64,000 bases of DNA from Acidobacteriota bacterium (GTDB lineage Bacteria > Acidobacteriota > Vicinamibacteria > Vicinamibacterales > CAVVIG01): positions 1 to 64,000 of the forward strand of contig JACPZW010000005.1 in assembly GCA_016195265.1 (NCBI GenBank), written 5' to 3'. Positions 1 through 7,840 of this stretch are shown in pieces (position 1 is the stretch's first letter; each line of letters begins with the position of its first letter). The notes under the pieces were generated by a model, which was not told the origin of the DNA, searched no databases, and worked only from the letters and a program-made list of their open reading frames with translations. A program made the translations under genes and the position numbers.

Positions 1-139
1 CCTCCCACGCGCCCAGAAAGCCGGACGGCGATTGTCGACGTTCGCTTGGGGAATGGCTCGACATCCCCAGCGTAAGTACCGATTTCCGGAGAAATGTACA
101 AGAGGAATCTCACGTCAGCGAATTTCCGAAAGGCATTGG
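1..139. other. Unassigned left edge, possibly the end of a preceding integron cassette
   Basis: No gene can be assigned. On the plus strand one frame is open from base 2 to a TAA at 143-145, inside the first core box of the attC site; cassette genes often stop there. Its roughly 47 residues are very basic and not recognised. A second plus frame is open from base 3 through the attC site to 238. I cannot say which, if either, is coding. Confidence 0.3.
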
Positions 140-208
140 GTCTAACACGGCATGCAGCCGACGGCGCTATCGATATCGAGGCGCCGCGGCTGATGCCTCA
201 CGTTGGGC
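140..208 (+). other. Integron attC recombination site
   Basis: The site starts with GTCTAAC (140-146, fits RYYYAAC) and ends with GTTGGGC (202-208, fits GTTRRRY). Between them, 149-167 and 181-197 pair as 17 base pairs. The left arm carries exactly two unpaired extra bases, G154 and A161, and the loop is 168-180. Imperfect pairing with extrahelical bases on one strand is the hallmark by which integron integrases recognise folded single-stranded attC. The left half also resembles the well-known aadA-type attC (GTCTAACA, then an AGCCGACG-like box). No integrase gene is visible, so this is a lone attC or the end of an array continuing to the left. Confidence 0.93.
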
Positions 209-235
209 GGACAAGCTTGGCAAGGATCGCAAACC

Positions 236-796
236 GTGAAGACCTTTGTCGCTCAGACCGCTGATCAGTGGCGCAAATGGCTCGACGAGCACCACGACTC
301 CGAGTCTGAGGTGTGGCTCATCTTCCACAAGCTACACACTGGCGTGGCTTCGATTGCGTACCTGGACGCACTCGATGAGGCGCTGTGCTTTGGCTGGGTG
401 GACAGTCTGGTCAAACGTCTGGATGACTCACGCTATGCGCGCAAGTTCACGCCGAGGAAGGCGGATAGCCGATGGTCAGCAATTAACCGGAAGCGCTACG
501 CGGCCTTGAAAGCCAGTGGTAGGTTGACGCCCGGTGGGATAAACCGCGCACCGACGGACCGCAGCTATGGCCCGCGACCGCCACGGTTCCAAATGCCCGC
601 AACGGTTCCATGGCACATCCAGGCAGCGTTAAGGAAACATCCGGCGGCATGGCGGTACTTCGAGGGGCTTGCGCCCTCACATCGGCGACGGTATGTCGGC
701 TGGATAGAATCCGCCAAGCACGAGGAGACGAAGGCCAGACGCCTGAAGGAGGCGATTCGCCTCCTCATTGCTGGCAAGCCGCTGGGACTCAGGTAG
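236..796 (+). CDS. YdeI/OmpD-associated family protein, cassette-borne
   Basis: The protein has 186 residues from the GTG at 236, which has AAGGAT about nine bases upstream; a TTG at 203 lies inside the attC core and is less likely. The N-terminal half shows the family pattern: a region around EVWLIFHK, an aromatic-rich segment at FGWVDSLVKRLDD, and TPRKADSRWSAINRKR. The tail (ARRLKEAIRLLIAGKPLGL) matches the usual family end, so it looks full length. The family is annotated for bacteriocin protection or as OmpD-associated, but its biochemical function is not settled. It is the only gene between the attC at 140-208 and the second GTTGGGC box at 808, which is the position expected of a mobile gene cassette. 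Confidence 0.85.
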   Translation: MKTFVAQTADQWRKWLDEHHDSESEVWLIFHKLHTGVASIAYLDALDEALCFGWVDSLVKRLDDSRYARKFTPRKADSRWSAINRKRYAALKASGRLTPGGINRAPTDRSYGPRPPRFQMPATVPWHIQAALRKHPAAWRYFEGLAPSHRRRYVGWIESAKHEETKARRLKEAIRLLIAGKPLGLR

Positions 797-806
797 GCAG
801 CGGCGA

Positions 807-819
807 CGTTGGGCGGACA
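807..819 (+). other. Second copy of the attC right-end box (13-base direct repeat)
   Basis: CGTTGGGCGGACA occurs here and at 201-213, 606 bases apart, bracketing the YdeI-like gene. It contains a GTTRRRY box 12 bases after the gene's stop. No matching RYYYAAC box or stem was found in the preceding 150 bases, so this is at most a truncated attC end. Confidence 0.5.
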
Positions 820-873
820 CGTACCTGGCAACGAGCCTCAATTCCGCATTACATGCCAGCGTGACGCCCCCGC

Positions 874-3717
874 TTACGGCTTTGCTGGCGGTGCGGGCAC
901 CAGCGTCACAATCGTCGACCGAGTCTCCGGGAAGTACTTCTTGAAGACGTCCTGCAGCGCCTGCGGCGTCACCGCGTCGATGCGCTGGCCGCGCGTGACG
1001 ATCTCGGACGGGTCGCCGCCGAGCATCGTGATCGACTGCAGGCGCCGCAGCCAGTAGTCGTTCTGCTTGAGCGATGTCTCGTACGTGCGCCGTGCGGATT
1101 CCTTGGCGCGGTTCGTCAGATCCTCCGACGGCGCCGTCTCCTGCAGCTTCTTGATCTCCTGCAGCACGCGCGTCGTCATCGAGTCGATGTTCTCAGGCGC
1201 CGCGCCGAAACGCACCTGGATGTGGCCGCCGCCCCGCTGCGGGAGCTGCTGCGACAGGTTGACGCCGACCGTGTACGTCTGGCCGAGATCCTCGCGCAGC
1301 ACGTCACGCAACACGATGTCCAGCACCGTCGTCGCGGCGTTGATGTTCTCCTGCTCGACGGGATCCGGCGGGGGATCGGCGTAGAAGCTCATCACGGTCT
1401 GTGCCTTCGGATCCTGGCCCTGCTCGACCTTCACGCGCTGCGTCCCCTCGGGGAACCGCACGCCGATGTCGGTGAACTTCGAGATCGCCTCGCCCTTCGA
1501 CGACAGCGTGCCGAGGTAGCGGGCGAGGAGGGGAACCGCCTCATCGACCTTGAAGGCGCCGACCATGAAGAACTTGAAGTCGGCTGCGTTCGAAAAGCGA
1601 TCCCTGTAGAACGCGAGCATCTTCGCACGATCGAGTCCGGCAATGCGCTCGGGTGTCAGCGGTTGCGATGTGCAGTGGTTCGACGTGTTGATTTGCGCGA
1701 GTTTTTCGGCGAAGACCTGGCCCGGCGATCGGCCACGGTTGGCGACCATCGCCTCGAGCTGCTTCTTCATCAGCGCGAAGGCTTCCGGGTCGTCGCCCGG
1801 CGCGGTCAGCTCCTGATAAAGGAGCTGCAGCGCGGTCTCAAGCTGCGCGGGTGCGGCGCTTCCTGACACGCCGTGCGTCGAGGAGGAGATGAACGGCCGG
1901 GCGGAAACGAGCTTGCCCGTGAGCACCTTCTGCAGGTCGGTGGCTTTGAGTCCGCCCGCGCCGGAGAAGTCCGTGTAGGCCGGCGCCAGCGTCGCATTGG
2001 CCTCATCGGCGCAGGACGCGAGCGAGGCGCCGCCGAGGGCGTTCATGCCGAAGAGCACCTGATCGTTCTTGAAGTCGGTCGGCTTCAGCCAGGCCTCCAC
2101 GCCGTTGGCGAACGTGACGATCGTGATGCCGAGACTGTCGATCGCCCGGCGTGACGCGATGCCGGCGGGCGCCGGTAGGTGCTCGAGCAGCGCGCGCGTG
2201 ACGGTGGTATCCGCCCACGGCGTCACCCGGACGGCCGCGGCGGCGCTGATCGCGGCCTGCAAATCGGCCTCCGTCGGGATCTTGATGCCGGGCTTCTGCG
2301 GCGAGACGGCGAGGATGACGCGGCTGTCGTCGCCGAGGAGCGACTTGGCCATCGCCGAGACTTCGGCCTCGGAGATGCTCGGAATGAGCTGCTGGACGAG
2401 GCGGTACTCGTACTCGATGCCCGGGCTCGGCTCGTCGATCAGGAAGTAGCTGAGATACTCCTGCGCGAACGATCCGCTCTCGGTCTTGGTGCGCTCCTGG
2501 TAGGCGCGATCGTAGAACGCGGCCATCCACTTCTTCGCGCGATCGAGCTCCGATCCGCTGAAGCCGAACTCGCGGACGCGCTGCGCCTCGGTCGTGAGGA
2601 CGCCGATGCCGTCCTCGAGCTTGCCGTCCTGCACGCCAGCGCTCATCGTGAACGTCGAGACGTCGCGGCTCAGGCTGCTGTTGCCGACGCCCGCGCCGAG
2701 GAACTTTGCATCCGGCTTGCGCCCGAGCTCGCCGAACCGCTCGTCCATCATGTGGTCGATGAGCCGCGTGACGAGATCGCGCCGGTAGTCTGAAACCAGC
2801 TGCTCGCCCTCGCGCTTGCGCTCGCGGACGAGCGAGACGCTCGATCGCGTCAGTTCCGGATCGGACACGACGCTGATCAGCGCGTCCTTGTGCAGCGGGA
2901 CCGTGTGATCGGGCAGGGGCGCCATCGGAGCCCGCGCCGTTAGCGGCGAAAACGTCGACGCAATCTGACCGGCGAGGCCGGCCGCGTCGACGTCGCCCAC
3001 GGCAATCACCGCCATGCGGTCAGGCCGGTACCAGGTGTCGTAGAACGCGCGCAGCCGCGCGACGGGCGCCGTGCGAATCACCTCGGGTTTTCCGATCGGC
3101 AGCCGCTGCGCGTAGCGCGACTGATAGAAGAGGACGGGCAGCTGCTTGTCCCGGACGCGCGCGCCGGCGCCGAGGCCGAGCCGCCACTCTTCAATGACGA
3201 CCCCGCGCTCCTTGTCCACTTCTTCCTGGAACAGCGACAGACCCCCGGCGAAGTCGGCGAGCGCCGTCAGGCCCTTCGCGACGACGTCCGGCTTGTCCGA
3301 GGGCAGGTCGAGCATGTACACGGTTTCGTCGAAGCTCGTGTACGCGTTGACGTGCGGGCCGAGGCGGGCGCCGACCGACTCGAAGTACGCGACCAGTTCG
3401 CTCGGTTTGAAATGCGCGCTGCCGTTGAACGCCATGTGCTCGACGAGATGCGCGAGACCCTGCTGGTCGTCCGCTTCATACAGCGAGCCGGCCTTCACGG
3501 CGAGGCGAATCGAGATGCGATTGGCCGGCCGATCGTTCTTGCGCACGAAGTACTTCAGGCCGTTCGGCAGCGCGGCCGTGCGGACGGCGGTGTCGAAGGG
3601 AATCGTGTCCCGCGGATTGAAGGTTGCCGGCGCTGGGGCTTGCGCGACGACCAGCGTCGTGGCCGTCGTGACCAGCAGGAGAAGGGAAGCGAGGAAGCGA
3701 AGCCGTCGCGTGTTCAT
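874..3717 (-). CDS. M16 family zinc metallopeptidase (pitrilysin-like, two-domain)
   Basis: The 947-residue protein is probably secreted to the periplasm: residues 1-26 form a signal peptide ending in VVAQ. The inverted zinc motif HLVEH is at 90-94, and Glu170 lies 76 residues after the second His, the spacing expected for the third zinc ligand. Residues about 45-480 are the active M16 half and about 500-940 the inactive M16 half, which together form the clamshell chamber. The family degrades short peptides and transit-like fragments. GAGAGG lies about 10 bases before the ATG. It is divergent from the thiolase at 3795 and shares a 77-base intergenic region with it. Confidence 0.93.
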   Translation of the reverse strand: MNTRRLRFLASLLLLVTTATTLVVAQAPAPATFNPRDTIPFDTAVRTAALPNGLKYFVRKNDRPANRISIRLAVKAGSLYEADDQQGLAHLVEHMAFNGSAHFKPSELVAYFESVGARLGPHVNAYTSFDETVYMLDLPSDKPDVVAKGLTALADFAGGLSLFQEEVDKERGVVIEEWRLGLGAGARVRDKQLPVLFYQSRYAQRLPIGKPEVIRTAPVARLRAFYDTWYRPDRMAVIAVGDVDAAGLAGQIASTFSPLTARAPMAPLPDHTVPLHKDALISVVSDPELTRSSVSLVRERKREGEQLVSDYRRDLVTRLIDHMMDERFGELGRKPDAKFLGAGVGNSSLSRDVSTFTMSAGVQDGKLEDGIGVLTTEAQRVREFGFSGSELDRAKKWMAAFYDRAYQERTKTESGSFAQEYLSYFLIDEPSPGIEYEYRLVQQLIPSISEAEVSAMAKSLLGDDSRVILAVSPQKPGIKIPTEADLQAAISAAAAVRVTPWADTTVTRALLEHLPAPAGIASRRAIDSLGITIVTFANGVEAWLKPTDFKNDQVLFGMNALGGASLASCADEANATLAPAYTDFSGAGGLKATDLQKVLTGKLVSARPFISSSTHGVSGSAAPAQLETALQLLYQELTAPGDDPEAFALMKKQLEAMVANRGRSPGQVFAEKLAQINTSNHCTSQPLTPERIAGLDRAKMLAFYRDRFSNAADFKFFMVGAFKVDEAVPLLARYLGTLSSKGEAISKFTDIGVRFPEGTQRVKVEQGQDPKAQTVMSFYADPPPDPVEQENINAATTVLDIVLRDVLREDLGQTYTVGVNLSQQLPQRGGGHIQVRFGAAPENIDSMTTRVLQEIKKLQETAPSEDLTNRAKESARRTYETSLKQNDYWLRRLQSITMLGGDPSEIVTRGQRIDAVTPQALQDVFKKYFPETRSTIVTLVPAPPAKP

Positions 3718-3781
3718 GACTGACCCTCTCGCGCGCGAAGTCTCTGGAAGTCGCCGGCCGGATGCGGAGCGATCGTAGCAC

Positions 3782-3787
3782 TATAAT
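3782..3787 (+). promoter_or_regulatory. -10 box TATAAT, leaderless placement
   Basis: A perfect TATAAT ends seven bases before the ATG at 3795. Transcription would start at or next to the A of the start codon, giving a leaderless mRNA. No strong -35 is visible at about 3759-3764. Confidence 0.6.
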
Positions 3788-3794
3788 TATTGGG

Positions 3795-4988
3795 ATGACC
3801 AACGATCCGGACGCCGTCGTTCTCAGCGCCGCGCGCACGCCGATTGGCGCGTTCGGCGGCGCGCTGAAGGAGCTCGGCGCGGCCGATCTCGGCGCCATCG
3901 TGATTCGCGAGGCCATCGCGCGCGCGGGGATTCGGTCTGATGACGTGCAGGACGTGCTGATGGGCTGCGTGCTGCAGGCGGGCGCCGGGATGAACGTCGC
4001 GCGGCAGGCGGCCCTCAAGGCGGGCCTCCCGATACACGTGCCCGCCGAAACCGTGAACCGTGTGTGTGGATCCGGACTGCAGGCGGTCGTGCACGCCGCC
4101 GAAGCGATTCGCAGCGGCGGCGCCGACACCATCGTCGCGGGCGGCGCCGAGTCGATGTCGAACGCGCCGTATCTTCTCAGGGGCGCGCGCTGGGGGTATC
4201 GCATGGGCCACGCGGAGGTCACCGACTCGATGCTGTCGGACGGTCTGACCTGCGCGATTGCGTCGTGTCACATGGGCCTGACGGCGGAGGAAATCGCCAG
4301 CCGCTACAAGATCTCCCGCGCCGATCAGGACGCGTTCGCCGCCGAGAGCCAGCAGCGTGCCGGCCGCGCGATCGCCGAGGGCCGCTTCAGGTCCGAAATC
4401 GTGTCCGTGTCGATTCCACAGAGGAAGGGCGATCCGAAGGTCGTGGACACCGACGAGTATCCGCGGCCGGGCACGACGGCCAGCGCGCTGGCAGCCTTAC
4501 GGCCCGCCTTTAGTAAGGATGGGTCCGTGACGGCGGGGAACGCCTCGGGAATCAACGACGGCGCGGCGGCGCTCGTCGTGACCTCGAAGGCGAAGGCCCG
4601 GGCGGCGGGCTGCCCGCCGATCGCGCGCATCGTCTCGTACGCGACGGCCGGCGTCGATCCAAAGATCATGGGGATGGGGCCGGTCCCGGCTGTTCGCAAG
4701 GCGCTCGAGCGCGCGGGGCTGGCGATGGCGGACATCGATCTCTTCGAGCTCAACGAAGCGTTCGCCGCGCAGTCGCTCGCCGTCTGCCGCGAACTGGGCG
4801 CGGATGCCGCGAAAGTGAACGTTAACGGCGGCGCGATTGCGCTCGGACACCCGATTGGGGCCAGCGGCGCTCGCGTGCTGACGACTTTGATCTACGCGCT
4901 GCGCGCGATCCAGGGGCGATACGGTGTCGCGTCGCTGTGCATCGGGGGCGGGATGGGGATTGCCATGGTTATAGAGACGGTGAAGTGA
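3795..4988 (+). CDS. Acetyl-CoA C-acetyltransferase (thiolase)
   Basis: The 397-residue protein condenses two acetyl-CoA or cleaves acetoacyl-CoA. The nucleophile is Cys91 in [10 protein letters not shown], the general-base His is in [15 protein letters not shown], and the second Cys is near the C-terminus in LCIGGGMG, so all three thiolase signatures are intact. The ATG at 3795 is chosen over the in-frame start at 3762 because the family begins just before [11 protein letters not shown] and a TATAAT sits seven bases upstream. A second thiolase, paired with hbd, lies at 46488; this one stands apart and is followed by an M67 gene. The stop TGA runs straight into a heptamer array. Confidence 0.93.
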   Translation: MTNDPDAVVLSAARTPIGAFGGALKELGAADLGAIVIREAIARAGIRSDDVQDVLMGCVLQAGAGMNVARQAALKAGLPIHVPAETVNRVCGSGLQAVVHAAEAIRSGGADTIVAGGAESMSNAPYLLRGARWGYRMGHAEVTDSMLSDGLTCAIASCHMGLTAEEIASRYKISRADQDAFAAESQQRAGRAIAEGRFRSEIVSVSIPQRKGDPKVVDTDEYPRPGTTASALAALRPAFSKDGSVTAGNASGINDGAAALVVTSKAKARAAGCPPIARIVSYATAGVDPKIMGMGPVPAVRKALERAGLAMADIDLFELNEAFAAQSLAVCRELGADAAKVNVNGGAIALGHPIGASGARVLTTLIYALRAIQGRYGVASLCIGGGMGIAMVIETVK

Positions 4989-5017
4989 GAAAGCAGAAGG
5001 TAGAAGGCAGAAGGAAG
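4986..5017 (+). repeat. Heptamer word array after the thiolase stop codon (AGAAGGN)
   Basis: Four consecutive 7-base units AGAAAGC, AGAAGGT, AGAAGGC, AGAAGGA run from 4988 to 5015. The first base of the array is the last base of the stop TGA (4986-4988). The array fills the gap before the next gene and may also supply purine-rich ribosome-binding sequence. No inverted partner is present. Confidence 0.8.
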
Positions 5018-5034
5018 ATGCGAAGGCAGAGGGA

Positions 5035-5442
5035 GTGGACGTGGTGGAGAGGATCCGCGCCGGCGTCATCGCTGACGTCGTGCGGCACGCGCGCGAAGCC
5101 GCACCGGCCGAATGCTGCGGGCTGCTGCTCGGCGGCGACGGCGAGATCGGCGAGGCCGTGCGCACGCGAAACGCAAGCGGCGATCCGTCCCGGTTCGTGA
5201 TCGATCCCGCCGACCACATCGCGCGCCGCCGCGAAGCGCGGAATCGCGGGTTGGCGGTCCTCGGGTTCTATCACTCGCATCCGCGCTCGGCCGCGGTGCC
5301 GTCGGCGACCGATCGCGCGGAAGCTGCGTATCCGGGTCACCTATATCTCATCGTCGGTCTCGCGTCGGATCCGCCGGATCTCGGTCTGTATCAGTTCGAT
5401 GCGGGGAACTTCCGCCAGGTGCGGTTCGTCACACTCGACTAA
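5035..5442 (+). CDS. M67 family (JAMM/MPN) metallopeptidase-like protein
   Basis: The 135-residue protein is a single JAB/MPN domain. An early Glu is in PAECCGLLLGG (about 25), and the zinc motif is HSHPRSAAVPSATD (His-x-His, Ser and Asp at about 80-93), the JAMM signature. Bacterial relatives remove C-terminal residues from sulfur-carrier proteins or act on small ubiquitin-like proteins, but no sulfur-carrier gene is adjacent here. The GTG at 5035 has AGAGGG immediately upstream; a GTG at 5041 is also possible. The stop TAA overlaps the ATG of the next gene (TAATG), so the two are translationally coupled. Confidence 0.87.
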   Translation: MDVVERIRAGVIADVVRHAREAAPAECCGLLLGGDGEIGEAVRTRNASGDPSRFVIDPADHIARRREARNRGLAVLGFYHSHPRSAAVPSATDRAEAAYPGHLYLIVGLASDPPDLGLYQFDAGNFRQVRFVTLD

Positions 5443-7178
5443 TGTTGAGCACTTCCGGATTGCTGGCGAACGCCCTCGTCGTGTTCGCTTCTGGGATCCT
5501 GCCGCTGCAGATCCCCACCACCGAGTCCACCCAAGCCGCTCCCGTCGTTCGGTCGGTACGGGTCACCGGCAACAAAGAGTTCTCCGCAGAGAAGGTCACG
5601 CGTGCGGCCGGCGTCACCGTTGGCGCGGCGATGACCGGGACGGCGGAGCAGGCGGCTGAACGAATCTCGGCTGCATATCGCGAGGCTGGCTACACCTTTG
5701 CGCACGTGAGCGCCACGTTCGACGCAACGTCCGGAGATCTCGCCATTACGGTCGACGAAGGTGTCATCGATCAGGTGGAGTTCCAAGGCGTTGGCGCGCG
5801 GCTCGCGCGCACGTTCCGCGAGGAGTTCGCGCTGCGGACCGGCGACGTGTTCAACGCGACGCGCGCCCGGCAGGCGCTCGATGTGCTGCTGCGGCAGACG
5901 CGCGGCGCCATTCGTCCGGGCCGCGCGAGCGTGATCGGTGCCGGTGCGACCTTCACCGATAGCCGCGATCTCCGTCAGCGTCGAGCTACGTTTGACCTCA
6001 TCGAGCGCGATGGTCAGCGCGTGCTCGTCGTCGGACTGCGGGAGCCTGCGGGCCGGTTCAAGGTTGTCCCGGACATGGGCGATCGCGAGGACTGGTTCAC
6101 ACCTGTCGACGGATTCGTCCCGTCCCTCGGATTTGGCGCGGCGGTCTTCGATCACGAGGAGTTCAACCACACCTACATCGCCGGCCATCTGTCGGTGAAA
6201 GCCGCATCGGGCAACTTCGGCTACGCGTTGGGCGGAGAGCGTCCGCTGTTCGCCGACCGGAAGCTGTTCCTCGGGGCGGAATACCACGACCTGACGGCGA
6301 GCGACGATCAGTGGCAGATCTCGTCCCTCGAGGCGAGTCTCGCGGCCGTCGGTCCGCGTCGCAACTTCCGCGACTACTACCGTCGTGAAGGGCTGCAGTT
6401 GACCGGCGCGCTGCGCGTCCATCGCCAGGCGGAGCTGCTGCTGGCGTGGCGCGGCGAGCGCCAGACGTCGATGGCGACCACGAGCGATTTCAGTTTCTGG
6501 AACAGCGCGGAGTCGTTCCGCCCCAATCTCATCGCCCGCGACGGGCATTTGAACGCGGTGATTCTGGGGGCGTCGATCGACGGCCGTGGATTCGACAGCG
6601 AGTCCCTCGAATCGACCTACCGCCGGCACCAGTTCGACAGTCTGTTCGGCGAGCGCCTTAACAATCCGGAGAGCCGCGAAGATGGCGCGCCCATCTGGCG
6701 CATCGACTGGACCTCGGAACTCTCGAGCCCCGGCGGTCTCGGCAGCGACTTCGACTTCAAGCGCCACATCGTCAACGGCCGCGTCCGCCTCCTGGCGGGC
6801 CAGCATCAGGACGTGGGCGTGCGTGCGATCGGCGGCTGGTCGGACGGCGTGTTGCCGCCGCAGCGGCTGTTCGCGATCGGTGGGATTGGGTCGGTCCACG
6901 GCTACGACTTCAAGGCCGCGACCGGCGACTCGCTGGCGCTGATCAATCTCGAGTACGAAGTCGGTTGGCGCGGCGGGCCGTCTCTCGTCGCGTTTCTCGA
7001 TGCGGGCCGCGTCACCTCACGGCCGGCGCCGGGCGTGATTCCCGGCGCTGATGCGCCGTGGATGAAAGGCATCGGCTGGGGGATCGGCCTCGGCGCAATG
7101 CGCATCGACTTCGGCTACAAGCTCGACACACTTCCCAGCTCGCCTCAAGTCCTGGTGCGATTCGGCCGGACCTTCTGA
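5442..7178 (+). CDS. Outer-membrane Omp85-superfamily protein (POTRA plus beta-barrel)
   Basis: The 578-residue protein begins with a hydrophobic segment (LLANALVVFASGILPL), followed by a POTRA domain at about 35-110 (VVRSVRVTGNKEFSAEKV) and a further POTRA-like part up to about 160. The remainder reads as an outer-membrane barrel. The barrel contains GIGSVHGYDF near residue 485, the position of the conserved VRGF/Y loop motif, and the protein ends in RFGRTF with a terminal Phe. It could be a TamA-like or two-partner secretion pore; no partner gene is obvious. The ATG overlaps the previous stop. Confidence 0.83.
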   Translation: MLSTSGLLANALVVFASGILPLQIPTTESTQAAPVVRSVRVTGNKEFSAEKVTRAAGVTVGAAMTGTAEQAAERISAAYREAGYTFAHVSATFDATSGDLAITVDEGVIDQVEFQGVGARLARTFREEFALRTGDVFNATRARQALDVLLRQTRGAIRPGRASVIGAGATFTDSRDLRQRRATFDLIERDGQRVLVVGLREPAGRFKVVPDMGDREDWFTPVDGFVPSLGFGAAVFDHEEFNHTYIAGHLSVKAASGNFGYALGGERPLFADRKLFLGAEYHDLTASDDQWQISSLEASLAAVGPRRNFRDYYRREGLQLTGALRVHRQAELLLAWRGERQTSMATTSDFSFWNSAESFRPNLIARDGHLNAVILGASIDGRGFDSESLESTYRRHQFDSLFGERLNNPESREDGAPIWRIDWTSELSSPGGLGSDFDFKRHIVNGRVRLLAGQHQDVGVRAIGGWSDGVLPPQRLFAIGGIGSVHGYDFKAATGDSLALINLEYEVGWRGGPSLVAFLDAGRVTSRPAPGVIPGADAPWMKGIGWGIGLGAMRIDFGYKLDTLPSSPQVLVRFGRTF

Positions 7179-7186
7179 TCACGCGC

Positions 7187-7840
7187 ATGGCTCGACGCGC
7201 GCTCCTCAACGTCGCCGGTCTCCTCCTGCTCGCGCTTCCGGCCCGGGCGCTCGACGTTCGGGTGAAGGACGTCCGCGCCGCGGCCGGCACGGTGCAGACC
7301 TCGATCGAACTGCGCGATCTCGTTCCCGATCGATTCAGGCACGTCATTGACGAGGGTGGCGTGCTGCACGTTCGGGTGCAGACCGAGCTCTGGGAAAGCC
7401 GGCCGGTGTGGGACCGCCTCGTGTATCCCGCGATGATCCGCATGTTCCGGCTGGTTCGCGCCGCCGCGGGCCGTGACGTGTCGCTGGTCGATGCCGACGC
7501 CGTGTCAGTCGTGCCTGGTGACCCAGGAACGGGTGGAGGTCGGTCCACGGACATCCCGCTCGTCCCAGTCATCCCGCTCATCATTGACATGGGCGATCGC
7601 GCACGGGTGACGGCCGACAGCCGGTACTACGTGCACGCCATCGCGACGGTGGGCACGCTCGCCGAGCGTGAAGTGGACGAGGCGGGCGATGCGGTCTTCG
7701 GCCGCGCTGCCGAGGCCAACGGCCTCGGCTCGCTCGGCCGCACGCTGTTCCGCACGGCGCTGCAGGTCAGCGGCTACCTGCAGAGCGTGTCAGCGGAAGC
7801 GCGGAGCCGGAAGCTCGCGGGCCGTGACATCACTCACTGA
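7187..7840 (+). CDS. Exported protein, DUF4390-like
   Basis: The 217-residue protein has a short signal peptide (LLNVAGLLLLALPARA). The segment ELRDLVPDRFRHVIDEGGVL, then ELWESRPVWDRLVYP, recalls DUF4390 proteins, which often precede sensor kinases, though none is present here. Function is unknown. It follows the Omp85 gene by eight bases and may be cotranscribed. Its last seven bases overlap the 3' end of the convergent permease gene. Confidence 0.7.
   Translation: MARRALLNVAGLLLLALPARALDVRVKDVRAAAGTVQTSIELRDLVPDRFRHVIDEGGVLHVRVQTELWESRPVWDRLVYPAMIRMFRLVRAAAGRDVSLVDADAVSVVPGDPGTGGGRSTDIPLVPVIPLIIDMGDRARVTADSRYYVHAIATVGTLAEREVDEAGDAVFGRAAEANGLGSLGRTLFRTALQVSGYLQSVSAEARSRKLAGRDITH

Noticed and set aside
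660-814. A complete second attC before the GTTGGGC at 808
   Set aside because: No RYYYAAC box or pairing arm exists in the preceding 150 bases.
1222-1866. Long open frames opposite the M16 peptidase and many other genes
   Set aside because: They mirror the coding strand of well-supported genes in high-GC DNA and have no recognisable domains.
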